A stretch of 64,000 nt of DNA from DALYJJ01 sp031969915 (lineage in GTDB: Bacteria; Acidobacteriota; Terriglobia; Bryobacterales; Bryobacteraceae), in assembly GCA_031969915.1 (NCBI GenBank), contig DALYJJ010000004.1, positions 19,650 through 83,649 on the forward strand, in the 5' to 3' direction. Position numbers and translations under genes: made by a program. Below, in pieces: positions 1 through 8,324 of this stretch (position 1 is the first letter of the stretch; each line of letters opens with the position of its first letter). A model generated the notes under the pieces. The model was not told the DNA's origin. It was given only the letters and a program-made list of their open reading frames with translations, and ran no database searches.

Positions 1-1074
1 CGCCAGCAGAAGGTGCGCGAGGCGGGCGAGCGAATCGGCGCGCTGGACGAGAAGGTAGCCCAACTCGACGAAGAATTCCGCCAGTGGCTGGCGAGCGTGC
101 CGAACGTGCCGCACGAATCGGTGCCCACGGGGCGCACCTCCGAAGACAACGTGGTGGTGCGGACCTGGGGACAGCCGGGCGAGTATTCGTTCCAGCCCAA
201 GGCGCACTGGGACCTGGGCCGGGATTTGGGCGTGCTGGACCTGGAGCGGGCCGCGAAAGTCACCGGCGCGCGATTCGCGGTGTACTGGGGCATGGGCGCG
301 CGGCTGGAACGGGCGCTGATCAATTTCATGCTCGACGTGCACACGCGGGAGCATGGCTACACCGAGGTGTTGCCGCCGTTCCTGGTGAATTCGACCAGCC
401 TTTATGGAACTGGGCAGTTACCTAAGTTCGCCGAGGACCTGTTCAAGATCGAGAAGTTCGACTTCTGGCTGGCGCCCACGGCGGAAGTACCGGTGACGAA
501 CCTGTTTCGCGACGAGACGCTGGAGGCGGACGCGCTTCCGGTAAGCCTGTGCGCGTACACGCCGTGTTTCCGGAGCGAGGCAGGCTCCTACGGGCGCGAC
601 GTCCGTGGGATCATCCGGCAGCACCAGTTCAACAAAGTGGAGCTGGTAAAGTTCACGCGGCCGGACCAGAGCCACGAGCAACTGGAGAAGCTCACCAACG
701 ACGCGGAGGACATCCTGCGGCGGCTCGGGCTGCCGTTCCGGACGGTGGTGTTGTGCACGGGAGACATGGGGTTCTCCTCGGCCAAGACGTACGACATCGA
801 AGTCTGGCTGCCGAGCGCGGGGGAGTACCGCGAGATCTCGTCCTGTTCGAATTTCGAAGCGTTCCAGGCGCGGCGCGCGGGGATCAAGGCGAAGGCGGGC
901 AAGGCCAAGCCGGAGCCGGCCCACACGTTGAACGGGAGCGGGCTGGCGGTGGGGCGAACGTGGGTGGCGATCGTCGAGAACTACCAGCAGGCGGACGGCT
1001 CCGTGGTGGTGCCGGAGGCGCTGCGGCCATATGTGAACGCGGAGCGGATCACGGCCGAAGGGCGCTCCGTATAG
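1..1074 (+). CDS. serS: Seryl-tRNA synthetase, 5'-truncated by window edge
   Basis: Charges tRNA-Ser (and tRNA-Sec) with serine in the cytoplasm. The frame is open from base 1, so the N-terminal part of the coiled-coil tRNA-binding arm lies outside the window; about 357 codons remain of a family length near 420-430. Class II synthetase features are present: a TAEVPVTNLFRDE segment, motif 2 (CFRSEAGSYGRDVRG) and motif 3 (LNGSGLAVGRTWVAIVENYQ), with the AYTPCFRSEAG and ISSCSNFEAFQARR segments typical of SerRS. A short intrinsic terminator follows at 1156-1183. Identification is secure; only the true start is unknown. Confidence 0.97.
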   Translation, partial: RQQKVREAGERIGALDEKVAQLDEEFRQWLASVPNVPHESVPTGRTSEDNVVVRTWGQPGEYSFQPKAHWDLGRDLGVLDLERAAKVTGARFAVYWGMGARLERALINFMLDVHTREHGYTEVLPPFLVNSTSLYGTGQLPKFAEDLFKIEKFDFWLAPTAEVPVTNLFRDETLEADALPVSLCAYTPCFRSEAGSYGRDVRGIIRQHQFNKVELVKFTRPDQSHEQLEKLTNDAEDILRRLGLPFRTVVLCTGDMGFSSAKTYDIEVWLPSAGEYREISSCSNFEAFQARRAGIKAKAGKAKPEPAHTLNGSGLAVGRTWVAIVENYQQADGSVVVPEALRPYVNAERITAEGRSV

Positions 1075-1155
1075 GCTGGTCAGGGCCGTTCACAACTTTT
1101 CGCAAAAAATTTCGCTTGATTTAATCCCCATAGATACAAATATTTGACTCATTGC

Positions 1156-1183
1156 GGCGCCAAATACGGCGCTCTTTTTCTTT
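1156..1183 (+). terminator. Intrinsic terminator after serS
   Basis: A 6-bp stem (GGCGCC at 1156-1161, GGCGCT at 1168-1173, one G-U pair) closes the loop AAATAC and is followed by the pyrimidine run CTCTTTTTCTTT. It lies about 80 nt after the serS stop, so it probably ends the serS transcript. The stem is short, which limits confidence. Confidence 0.55.
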
Positions 1184-1190
1184 GAGCCCT

Positions 1191-1290
1191 CCCGGTAGTA
1201 TCAAACCGGGCGTCAGCGAAACGCCCCGGTGTTGGATTGATGGATGCATTGCGAGCCCCGGCCTGTTGGTGGACCGGGGCTCATTTTTTT
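1191..1290 (+). promoter_or_regulatory. Structured leader with terminator directly before the RBS
   Basis: Two hairpins share bases and so exclude each other: CCCGGT (1191-1196) with ACCGGG (1205-1210), and GGGCGT (1208-1213) with ACGCCC (1221-1226). They are followed by a strong terminator: GAGCCCCGG (1253-1261), 12-nt loop, CCGGGGCTC (1274-1282), then A and seven T (1284-1290). The T run touches the GGGAGG ribosome binding site (1291-1296) of the GTG start at 1301. The CCCCGG at 1224-1229 could also pair with the terminator's right arm. This arrangement is what transcription attenuators and riboswitches look like, but I do not recognise a known ligand class. It may instead be a plain terminator for upstream transcription. 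Confidence 0.5.
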
Positions 1291-1300
1291 GGGAGGAATC

Positions 1301-3325
1301 GTGCTTCGAGTAATGCTAGCTCTCGCGTTTGCGGCGGTGGCCGCCGGTCAGCCGGTGCTGACGACGATCCAGGACACGCTCTACAAAGCCGACGGGACGA
1401 AGTTCTCCGGCGTGGCTTTCATCGAATGGAAGTCGTTCGAGAGCGGAGACAAGAAGAACATTCAGACGCAGAGCATTGCGGTGGGGATCGTGGACGGGTT
1501 GCTGCGAGTGCAGTTGGCGCCGACGGTGGGGGCGACGCCGGCCTCGTACTACCTGGTGCGCTACAACAGCGACGGGCGGGTGCAGTTCACGGAGGCGTGG
1601 GCGGTGCCGGCGAGCACTTCGCCGTTGAAACTGCGGGACGTGCGGATGGCGGGAATGCCGGGCTACAGCACGGGTCAGCCGCCGGTGACGCCGCCGTCGA
1701 ACGTGGCGGTGCCCGACGTGGTTGGGCTGAGCGATGAATTGGCGGCCCGAGTGGTGCGGGGCCCGGGCTTTCTGGGCGGACGGGCGGCGGTGATCAACTC
1801 GTCGGGGATGCTGGAGGCGGTGGTGGGCAGCAGCATCGACTGCGTGCGGGTGGACGGGACGTCGGGGCCGTGCGGGTCGGGTGCGTCGGCGGGCTTCGTG
1901 GACAACGAAGCGCCGACGGGAGCGGTGAACGGCACGAATGCGGTGTTCACGCTGAACAACGCGCCGACGCCGGCTACGAGCCTGCTGCTGTTCCGGAACG
2001 GCATCCTGCAGCGGAGCGGCGCGGACTACACGATTTCGGGAAATACGGTGACTTTCGTCGCGGGCGCGATACCTGGCACGGGGGATGTGATTATGGCTTC
2101 CTACCGCATGCCTTCCGCGGCGGTGAACGGGCAGGCGGGGGGTGTGCTGACCGGCGAATTCCCCGCCCCTTCACTTGCGGCCGGGGTAGTGAGCGACTAC
2201 AACATCGCGGCGGCGGCGGCGATCGCAGAGAGCAAGCTGGCGCTGAACTTTCCGACGCACGCGAGCGTGAACGATCCGACGGCGGAACAGAAAGCGGCGA
2301 TGGCGGGGACGTCGGGCGTGGTGAGCGGGACCAACCGGTTCGTGACCAACCAGGACCCGCGAATGACCGACGCGCGGCCGCCGCTGGCGCACGGACTCCT
2401 GAGCAGCGCGCACGGCGATACGACCGCGGCGGGAGCGATCCGCGGCGACCTGATCGTCGCGCAGGGTACTTCGCCCACTACGTGGCGGCGGCTGCCGCTG
2501 GGTGCGCCGAACCGCTGTCTGACCTCAAACGGAGCGGATGCGGTGTGGAACTCCTGCCTGTTCACCGGATTCAGCGGCGGCGCCATTCCGTTCGTGGACG
2601 GCACCGGCAGCCTGACGCAGAACGTCGCGCGTTTCTACTGGGACAACACGAACCGGCGGCTGGGCGTGGGAACGAACGCACCCTCGGCGACGCTGCACGT
2701 ACACGACGCGACTCCCGTGACAGGTGTGACGAGCATGGTGGTGCGCGGAGGAGCGGGGCAAGGCGGCAACGCGCTGCAACGATGGCTGGACCCGAATGGC
2801 GGGGAGATGGCGCGGGTGGACGTCAACGGAACGCTGGAAGCGGTGCGGCTTGGGGATCGCGAGGCGGGTCAGGCGCATGGGGTGGGACAGGTGATCTGCA
2901 GCTCGGAAGGCACGGGCACGGCATCGACGGCGCTGGCGACGTTGGGGACGTGCACGCTGCCGGCGGCCCTTTTGCAGGTGGGCGACCGGGTGGAAGTACG
3001 CTTCGACTACTCGCATGAGGGAACGGCGGGCGGGGCGAGCATCGAACTGCGATGGGGAGTGGCGGCGCTGATGGCGCGCGATCTCGGGGCGGCCGAAGGC
3101 GTGTTTGCGGGGCGTGTGGACGCCGCGGTGGCGGCGGGCCAGGCGTATTGGAGCGGTCAGAGCTGGGGCAGCACGTCGGCGGTTCAGCCACTGGCGTTGA
3201 CCTCGGCGGAGAACGGGATGGCCGGGATCACGGTGCAATTCCGGGGCCGGGTGATGGCGGTGGGAGACACGGTGACCCTGCGGCAGTTCACGGTGTCGCG
3301 GTACCGGCGGCAGACCAATCCGTAG
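1301..3325 (+). CDS. Exported tail-fibre-like protein, function unknown
   Basis: About 674 aa. I chose the GTG at 1301 because GGGAGG lies 4 nt upstream and it gives a clean signal peptide (MLRVMLALAFAAVAAG); an in-frame ATG at 1244 would place translation through the terminator hairpin. The mature protein is rich in Gly, Ala and Thr. Around residues 210-280 it has the 'vNGtNavFtLnnaP...LflNGilqr...DYti...tFv..aiP..gD.i.asYr' pattern seen in phage and prophage tail or baseplate proteins. A later GVGTNAPSATLHV stretch is typical of tail-fibre C-terminal regions (family knowledge). No catalytic motif is visible. No other phage genes are near, so a surface structural or adhesin role is inferred. 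Confidence 0.65.
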   Translation: MLRVMLALAFAAVAAGQPVLTTIQDTLYKADGTKFSGVAFIEWKSFESGDKKNIQTQSIAVGIVDGLLRVQLAPTVGATPASYYLVRYNSDGRVQFTEAWAVPASTSPLKLRDVRMAGMPGYSTGQPPVTPPSNVAVPDVVGLSDELAARVVRGPGFLGGRAAVINSSGMLEAVVGSSIDCVRVDGTSGPCGSGASAGFVDNEAPTGAVNGTNAVFTLNNAPTPATSLLLFRNGILQRSGADYTISGNTVTFVAGAIPGTGDVIMASYRMPSAAVNGQAGGVLTGEFPAPSLAAGVVSDYNIAAAAAIAESKLALNFPTHASVNDPTAEQKAAMAGTSGVVSGTNRFVTNQDPRMTDARPPLAHGLLSSAHGDTTAAGAIRGDLIVAQGTSPTTWRRLPLGAPNRCLTSNGADAVWNSCLFTGFSGGAIPFVDGTGSLTQNVARFYWDNTNRRLGVGTNAPSATLHVHDATPVTGVTSMVVRGGAGQGGNALQRWLDPNGGEMARVDVNGTLEAVRLGDREAGQAHGVGQVICSSEGTGTASTALATLGTCTLPAALLQVGDRVEVRFDYSHEGTAGGASIELRWGVAALMARDLGAAEGVFAGRVDAAVAAGQAYWSGQSWGSTSAVQPLALTSAENGMAGITVQFRGRVMAVGDTVTLRQFTVSRYRRQTNP

Positions 3326-3347
3326 GGAGTGGGGCAACCTGAGGGGC

Positions 3348-3388
3348 CAGTACGGAGGGATCAGTACCCTAGGGTGATTCGAGTACTG
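3348..3388. promoter_or_regulatory. Three CAGTAC half-sites upstream of flp pilin
   Basis: CAGTAC occurs at 3348-3353 and 3362-3367, and its reverse complement GTACTG at 3383-3388. Centre-to-centre spacings are 14 and 21 bp; the last two form a 27-bp interrupted palindrome around CCTAGG. The cluster sits 80-120 bp before the pilin start and after the end of the preceding gene. This is a plausible operator for a dimeric regulator; no regulator is identified. Confidence 0.4.
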
Positions 3389-3469
3389 TGTTTACGGAGA
3401 ATGTCTGGTTGTTCGCACCGTTCACATCGTTGAGGATAGAAGAGAAAAGAGTCAGGGAGCGCGACGGTA

Positions 3470-3670
3470 ATGAAAGCTCAACTCACAGTACTTCAGAACG
3501 CGTTCCGGCGGTTCTACCTTGACAATCGGGGACAGGACTTGATCGAGTACGCGCTGCTCACGGCGTTCGTGGCCGTCGCGGTATCGGCGTTTCTGCCGCC
3601 GAACGTCGCGCCGGCGATCAGCGGGATTTTCTCACGCATCAGCATGTACTTGTCGAAAACGCCGGGTTAA
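3470..3670 (+). CDS. flp: Flp/Fap-type class IVb pilin subunit
   Basis: A 66-aa prepilin that would be cleaved by a TadV-type peptidase and assembled into tight-adherence pili. It has a charged leader followed by Gly-21 and then QDLIEYALL, giving the invariant Glu at +5 and Tyr at +6 after the cleavage site, then a hydrophobic helix (TAFVAVAVSAFL). Length and motif match the Flp family. AGGGAGCG upstream serves as ribosome binding site. No tad secretion genes are in the window, so assembly machinery must be elsewhere. Its stop codon overlaps the convergent lipoprotein gene by 4 nt, with no terminator between them. Confidence 0.88.
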   Translation: MKAQLTVLQNAFRRFYLDNRGQDLIEYALLTAFVAVAVSAFLPPNVAPAISGIFSRISMYLSKTPG

Positions 3671-4632
3671 GCGGCGGATCCGCCAAGATACTTCTTCAGG
3701 TCGGGATTCAGTTGTTCCTGGACGTCGGGGGCGTTCAGGTTGTCGGGCGTGACCAGGCGGGGCGCCAGGTCGTTGATCTTCTGTACGGTTTCGCCGCGAA
3801 GCTTCTTCACGGCGGTCATCACGCTTTCGTAGCCCATTTTGAAGGGGTGTTGAACGACGAGGGAATCGATCACGCCGGCCTTCAAGTCGTCGAGCAGCGA
3901 GGGACTCCAGTCGAAACCGACCAGTCTGACCTTGGAGCCGCGCCCTTTGATGGCCTGGGCGGCGCCCACGGTACTGGACTCGTTTGAGGCGAAGAAGGCG
4001 TCCAACTGCGGGTAGGCGGTAAGCATGTTTTCGGCGATGGCCAGAGACTTGGCGTAATCGGCGAGACCGAAGCGCTTATCGAGAATGGCGATGGCGGGGG
4101 CGTTCTGCCTGAGTTCATCCTCAAAGCCCTGTTCACGGGCGACGGAGGAGGCCACACCGGGGCGCACGGCGACGATGGCCACGTTTCCCTTCCCCTTCAG
4201 GATTTCCGCCATGCGTTTGCCGGCCATGCGGCCGGCGGCGTAGTTGTCGGTGGCGACTTTGGCCGTGTAGGATTCGGTCTCGATTCCCGAGTCGAAAATG
4301 ATCACCGGGATACCGGCCTTCACGGCGCGCTCGACGACGGCCACCATGACCTTACGGTCGATGGGGGCGAGGGCGAGGGCGTCCACGCGACGGTTGACCA
4401 GGGCATCGACGATTTGAATCTGGGTGCTATAGTCGGTCTCCGTCGCGGGGCCGTTCCAGATGATGTCGACGTTGGCGTCCCGGGAGGCGGCCACGGCGCC
4501 GGCGTGAACGGTCTGCCAAAACAGGTGGGACTGGCCTTGGGGAACGACGCCGATCACCTTCTTCGTATCCCGCCGGCAACCGGCCAAGAGCACGGCGGAA
4601 GCGAGAAGCGCACGGCGGGATGTAACGGACAT
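3667..4632 (-). CDS. Sugar ABC transporter substrate-binding lipoprotein
   Basis: Periplasmic binding protein of the RbsB/LacI-fold class, about 321 aa. I start at the ATG at 4632, which gives the lipoprotein signal SRRALLASAVLLAGC with a LAGC lipobox; a longer in-frame extension exists but lacks this logic. Family features seen are IGVVPQGQSHLFWQTVHAG at the N-terminus, the VDALALAPID segment, PVIIFDSG, ATDNYAAGRMAG (sugar-contact region) and VGFDWSP near the end. No permease or ATPase is adjacent, so it is an orphan. It may feed a distant importer or a sensor. The substrate cannot be read from the sequence. It is divergent from the small membrane gene, with 46 bp between starts. Confidence 0.85.
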   Translation of the reverse strand: MSVTSRRALLASAVLLAGCRRDTKKVIGVVPQGQSHLFWQTVHAGAVAASRDANVDIIWNGPATETDYSTQIQIVDALVNRRVDALALAPIDRKVMVAVVERAVKAGIPVIIFDSGIETESYTAKVATDNYAAGRMAGKRMAEILKGKGNVAIVAVRPGVASSVAREQGFEDELRQNAPAIAILDKRFGLADYAKSLAIAENMLTAYPQLDAFFASNESSTVGAAQAIKGRGSKVRLVGFDWSPSLLDDLKAGVIDSLVVQHPFKMGYESVMTAVKKLRGETVQKINDLAPRLVTPDNLNAPDVQEQLNPDLKKYLGGSAA

Positions 4633-4678
4633 GCCAGCAGTGTACAATGCCTCTTTACCGGAACGCTGGGAGGCGGCC

Positions 4679-4894
4679 ATGAGCGGAACAAAGCACGCGA
4701 TTTCGATTTGGTTCTTTATCGGCGCGCTGTTGACGATCTACGGAGTGATGATCCTGGGGTCGGGGATCTACTACCTGAGCCATCCGCTGCCGCACCCGGT
4801 GGTGTTGAGCGAGTACCGCGCTGAGCTCTGGTGGGGCGTGATGCTGCTGGTATTGGGAATTTTCTACTGCGTGAAGTTCCCGCCGGGCAAGTGA
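4679..4894 (+). CDS. Small two-helix membrane protein, unknown
   Basis: About 71 aa. The ATG at 4679 follows GGGAGG with good spacing; an upstream in-frame ATG at 4631 would overlap the divergent gene. Two hydrophobic helices are visible (ISIWFFIGALLTIYGVMIL and LWWGVMLLVLGIFYCV), separated by a SHPLPHPVVLSEYRAE loop. I recognise no family. The transcript is divergent from the binding-protein lipoprotein. Confidence 0.65.
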   Translation: MSGTKHAISIWFFIGALLTIYGVMILGSGIYYLSHPLPHPVVLSEYRAELWWGVMLLVLGIFYCVKFPPGK

Positions 4895-4925
4895 GGCGGG
4901 GCTGGGCGCCCCGCCGCTGAGGGGA

Positions 4926-5786
4926 CTAGCCGCGGACGCTGGCGGCGGGAATCTTCTTGAGCAGGTCTTCCATTTCGGCGCGGCTCTCGGCGCCGATCGT
5001 GAAGCAATCGACGACCTCCTGGGCGAGCGCGTACTGCAGGCACTCGTCGGCCTTGTTGCGAAGCTGGCCTGCGCCGAGGATCTTCATGCCGATGATGCCC
5101 TTGCCGGCGGCCTTCATCTGCTTCAGCACGCTGACCACGGTGGCGACGTCGGCGTCCATGATCTTGCCGGCGGGGTTAATGCGGGCGAGATCGACCTGCA
5201 CCCAGGGAGTCCTGGCGGCGGTCTTGAGCGCTTCGAGCGTGTGGCAGGAGACGCCGTGGGTTTTGATGAGGCCCTTCTCGCGCATCTCGGAGATGTACTC
5301 CATGGCGCCCTTCTTACGGTCCGGCCAGTTGGCGTCCATCATGCAGTGGAGCAGCATGATGTCGACGTAGTCGGTGCCAATCTCCTTGCGGAAGCGGTCG
5401 AAGTCGGCCTTCATCTCGTTGTAGGTGTTGGCGTGGGTCTTGGAGAGAATGACGACCTTGTCACGCGGCACCTGCTTGAGGCCGGCCTTGAGGTGGGGAT
5501 GGGTGCCGTACTGGTCGGCGGCGTCCCAGAAGTTGAGGCCCTGATCGTAGGCCGCCTTGAGCAGTTCGCCCATGCCGCCGATGCCGAGCTTCTTGGTCTG
5601 GTTCGAACTGCCTCCCACGCCGTTAGTGCCGGTGCCGAGGGCGAGGCGGCTCAATTCCACCTTCATCGGTCCGAGCTTGATGCGGTCGGTGGCCTGTTTC
5701 GCCTTACCGGCCGCGAACAGATGGTGGGGGAACGCGTTCAAGGAAACGGCCCCAACCGTGGATTGCAAGAAGCAGCGACGATCCAT
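4926..5786 (-). CDS. Aldo/keto reductase with Tat-type signal
   Basis: 286 aa. The N-terminus MDRRCFLQSTVGAVSLNAF is a twin-arginine-type signal (RRCFLQ), so the enzyme is probably exported folded. The AKR catalytic tetrad is readable: Asp and Tyr in WDAADQYG, Lys in ILSKTH and His in MLLHCMM. The C-terminal half keeps the ARINPAGK and KGIIGMKILGAGQL segments of the family. It would carry out NAD(P)H-dependent carbonyl reduction or its reverse; the substrate is unknown. Such Tat-exported AKRs are common in Acidobacteria and Planctomycetes (family knowledge). It is transcribed divergently from the ADOP permease gene. Confidence 0.88.
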   Translation of the reverse strand: MDRRCFLQSTVGAVSLNAFPHHLFAAGKAKQATDRIKLGPMKVELSRLALGTGTNGVGGSSNQTKKLGIGGMGELLKAAYDQGLNFWDAADQYGTHPHLKAGLKQVPRDKVVILSKTHANTYNEMKADFDRFRKEIGTDYVDIMLLHCMMDANWPDRKKGAMEYISEMREKGLIKTHGVSCHTLEALKTAARTPWVQVDLARINPAGKIMDADVATVVSVLKQMKAAGKGIIGMKILGAGQLRNKADECLQYALAQEVVDCFTIGAESRAEMEDLLKKIPAASVRG

Positions 5787-5871
5787 TCAACCTCCAGGTC
5801 TTGTCCGAGACAATAGCATATTTCCGAATTAAGTCCGAACCACTCGCCCCGTCATTCGTTTACATAGATAT

Positions 5872-8310
5872 ATGGCAAGCCTCAACGTGACTCTCCGTTC
5901 TCTGTTGAAAGCCCGGGGCCTGGCGTTGACCGCAATCCTGACGATGGCTCTCGGGATCGGCGCGAATACGGCCATCTTCAGCGTGCTGAACGCGGTCCTG
6001 CTGCGACCGCTGCCCTACCGTGACCCGGACCGGCTGGTGCTGATTGCCAACCGCATCCCGCAGTTGATCAAGGAGCCGATTCCGATTACGGCTCGGGACG
6101 TGGTGGAGTACGGACGGCGGCTGCGCTCGGTGGACGGCGTGGCGGGCGTTGAGACGGGTCCGATCGATCTGATCACGGATGGGCAGATCCAGCGCGTGCA
6201 GGCGGTTTCGGCAAACTGGAATCTGTTTCCGCTACTGGGTGTGGCGCCGGCGGTGGGGCGGACCTTCACGCCGGAAGAGGACAAGCCGGGGCAGTTGGTG
6301 ACGGTGCTGACTCACACCCTGTGGCAGGGCGCGTTTGGCGGCGATGCGGGCGTGGTGGGGCGGACGGTGACACTCGACCGGAAGCCGTACAAGATCATCG
6401 GCGTGATGCCGCGCGGCTTCCAGTTTCCGCAGCGGGCGATGGGCTTCGCCGAGGCGGGCGACCTGTGGGTGCCGATGGCGTTCACAGACGAAGAACGGAA
6501 GCGCATGGGAGACAACTTCAACTACAGCGCGATTGCGCGAGTGAAGGCGGGAGCCTCGATGGCGCAGGTGGAGGCGGAAGTCGCGGCAGTGGGGAAGGCG
6601 CTCTATGAAGAAGCGGTGCCGGCGCCAGTGCGAAGTAAGTTCACCATCGAGGCGCTGACATTGCCGCTGCGGGAGCGCGTCGTGGGGAAGATCCGTCCGC
6701 TGCTGCTGATCCTGCTGGGCGCGGTGGGACTGGTTCTGTTGATTGCCTGCGCGAACATCGCAAACCTGCTGATGACGCGGGCGGCCGGGCGCCGGAGGGA
6801 GACGGCGGTGCGGGCAGCGCTGGGGGCGTCGCGCTGGTCGCTGGCGAAGCAGGCCTTCGTGGAGAGCCTGCTGCTGGCGGGCGCGGGAGGCGCGCTGGGC
6901 GTGGGGCTGGCGCACGTGGCCACGGGGGCGCTGGTGCGGTCCATTCCCTACAACGTGCCGCGCAGCGAGGAAGTCGGGACGGATCTGAGCGTGCTTCTGT
7001 TCACGCTCGGGCTCTCGCTGTTGACGGGACTGTTGTTCGGCCTGGCGCCGGCGCTGGCCGCGGCGCGCGCCGATCTGAACGAGACGTTGAAGCAAGGCGG
7101 CCGCACTGGTACAGCGGGACGCGGGCAGGGGCGGCTGAGCGGCGCGTTGGTGGCGGCGCAGGTGGCGCTGGCGATCGTGTTGCTGACCGGCGCGGGGCTG
7201 CTGCTGCGGAGTTTCGCGCTGTTGCGGAATGTCGACACGGGAGTCCGTCAGGAAGGCGCGCTGGCGATGTCGCTCCTGTTGCCGGAGGAGCAATACAAAG
7301 AGCGCTCCCAGGTGGAAGCCTTCCATCGGGGACTCATCGAGCGGCTGCGGGCGCTGCCCGGCGTGACGCACGTGGGCGCGGGAACCGGGATGCCCATGCG
7401 CGATTACAACGTGCGCGTCTTCACAAAGGAAGGACAGCTCGAAGTGAAGGGTAAGCCGCCCGTGGCGGCGCACGCCTATGTGACGCCGGGCTACTTCGCG
7501 GCGCTGGGCATAAAGCTGGAGCGGGGCCGCGGGTTTGAGGAGGCCGATCGCGAGGGCGCGGAGCGAGTGGTGATCGTCAACCGGACGCTGGCGCTACGGC
7601 ACTTCGCGGGCGAAGATCCGATCGGCAAGCGGATCAAGTGGGGGCTGGCGGAATCGAAGGTTCCGTACATGACGATTGTGGGCGTGGTGGGCGATGTGAA
7701 GAACCGGGGCCTGGCGCGTGAGAACGAGGAGCAGACGTTTGTGCCGTATGCGCAAGCGGAATCGGCGCGGCGCGGGGTGTTCGTGATTCTGCGTACGGCG
7801 GGCGATCCGGCGCCGCTGGCCGCGGCGGCTCGGGAGCAGGTGCGCTCGCTCGACCCGCAACAGGGCATCGGCGAGATCCTACCGCTGCGCACGGTCTTTG
7901 AGAAGTCGATCGCGCCGGAGCGGTTCCAGACTTCGCTGCTGACGTTGTTCGCAATGGCGGCGATGGTGCTTTCGGCCATCGGCTTGTTCGGTGTGATGGC
8001 GAGCGTGGTGGCGCAGCGCACGCATGAGATCGGCATTCGCATGGCATTGGGGGCGCGGCAGCGGGACGTGCTGAGGGATGTATTGGGGCGCGGCCTGCGT
8101 TTGGTTTTGATCGGCACCGCCGTGGGGCTTTGCGGCGCGCTTGCGTTGACACGCTTGGTGGAGAAGCTGCTCTTCGGGGTGAAGGCTACGGACCCGTGGA
8201 CCTTCGCGGGGGCGCCGCTGGTGTTGGCCGCAGTGGCGCTGGCCGCGGCCTGGCTACCGGCGCGGCGCGCGGCGCGAGTGGACCCGATGGTGGCGCTGCA
8301 CTATGAATGA
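5872..8310 (+). CDS. ADOP-type FtsX/MacB permease
   Basis: 812 aa. The protein has two MacB-type periplasmic core domains and two FtsX modules: a first helix at about residues 15-40 (ALTAILTMALGIGANTAIFS), a cluster at about 275-400, and a last cluster at about 690-805 ending in PARRAARVDPMVALHYE. This duplicated layout without a fused or adjacent ATPase is the 'acidobacterial duplicated orphan permease' pattern. Such proteins are thought to move lipids, peptides or signals, but their substrates are mostly unknown. No Shine-Dalgarno sequence is visible before the ATG, so translation may be leaderless or start slightly downstream. No MacB ATPase is present in the window. Confidence 0.9.
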   Translation: MASLNVTLRSLLKARGLALTAILTMALGIGANTAIFSVLNAVLLRPLPYRDPDRLVLIANRIPQLIKEPIPITARDVVEYGRRLRSVDGVAGVETGPIDLITDGQIQRVQAVSANWNLFPLLGVAPAVGRTFTPEEDKPGQLVTVLTHTLWQGAFGGDAGVVGRTVTLDRKPYKIIGVMPRGFQFPQRAMGFAEAGDLWVPMAFTDEERKRMGDNFNYSAIARVKAGASMAQVEAEVAAVGKALYEEAVPAPVRSKFTIEALTLPLRERVVGKIRPLLLILLGAVGLVLLIACANIANLLMTRAAGRRRETAVRAALGASRWSLAKQAFVESLLLAGAGGALGVGLAHVATGALVRSIPYNVPRSEEVGTDLSVLLFTLGLSLLTGLLFGLAPALAAARADLNETLKQGGRTGTAGRGQGRLSGALVAAQVALAIVLLTGAGLLLRSFALLRNVDTGVRQEGALAMSLLLPEEQYKERSQVEAFHRGLIERLRALPGVTHVGAGTGMPMRDYNVRVFTKEGQLEVKGKPPVAAHAYVTPGYFAALGIKLERGRGFEEADREGAERVVIVNRTLALRHFAGEDPIGKRIKWGLAESKVPYMTIVGVVGDVKNRGLARENEEQTFVPYAQAESARRGVFVILRTAGDPAPLAAAAREQVRSLDPQQGIGEILPLRTVFEKSIAPERFQTSLLTLFAMAAMVLSAIGLFGVMASVVAQRTHEIGIRMALGARQRDVLRDVLGRGLRLVLIGTAVGLCGALALTRLVEKLLFGVKATDPWTFAGAPLVLAAVALAAAWLPARRAARVDPMVALHYE

Positions 8311-8324
8311 TGACGCGGAGTTGA

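Noticed and set aside
1191..1250. Cyclic-di-GMP (GEMM) or fluoride riboswitch before the 1301 gene
   Set aside because: The conserved aptamer bases of these classes are not present; kept only as an unclassified leader.
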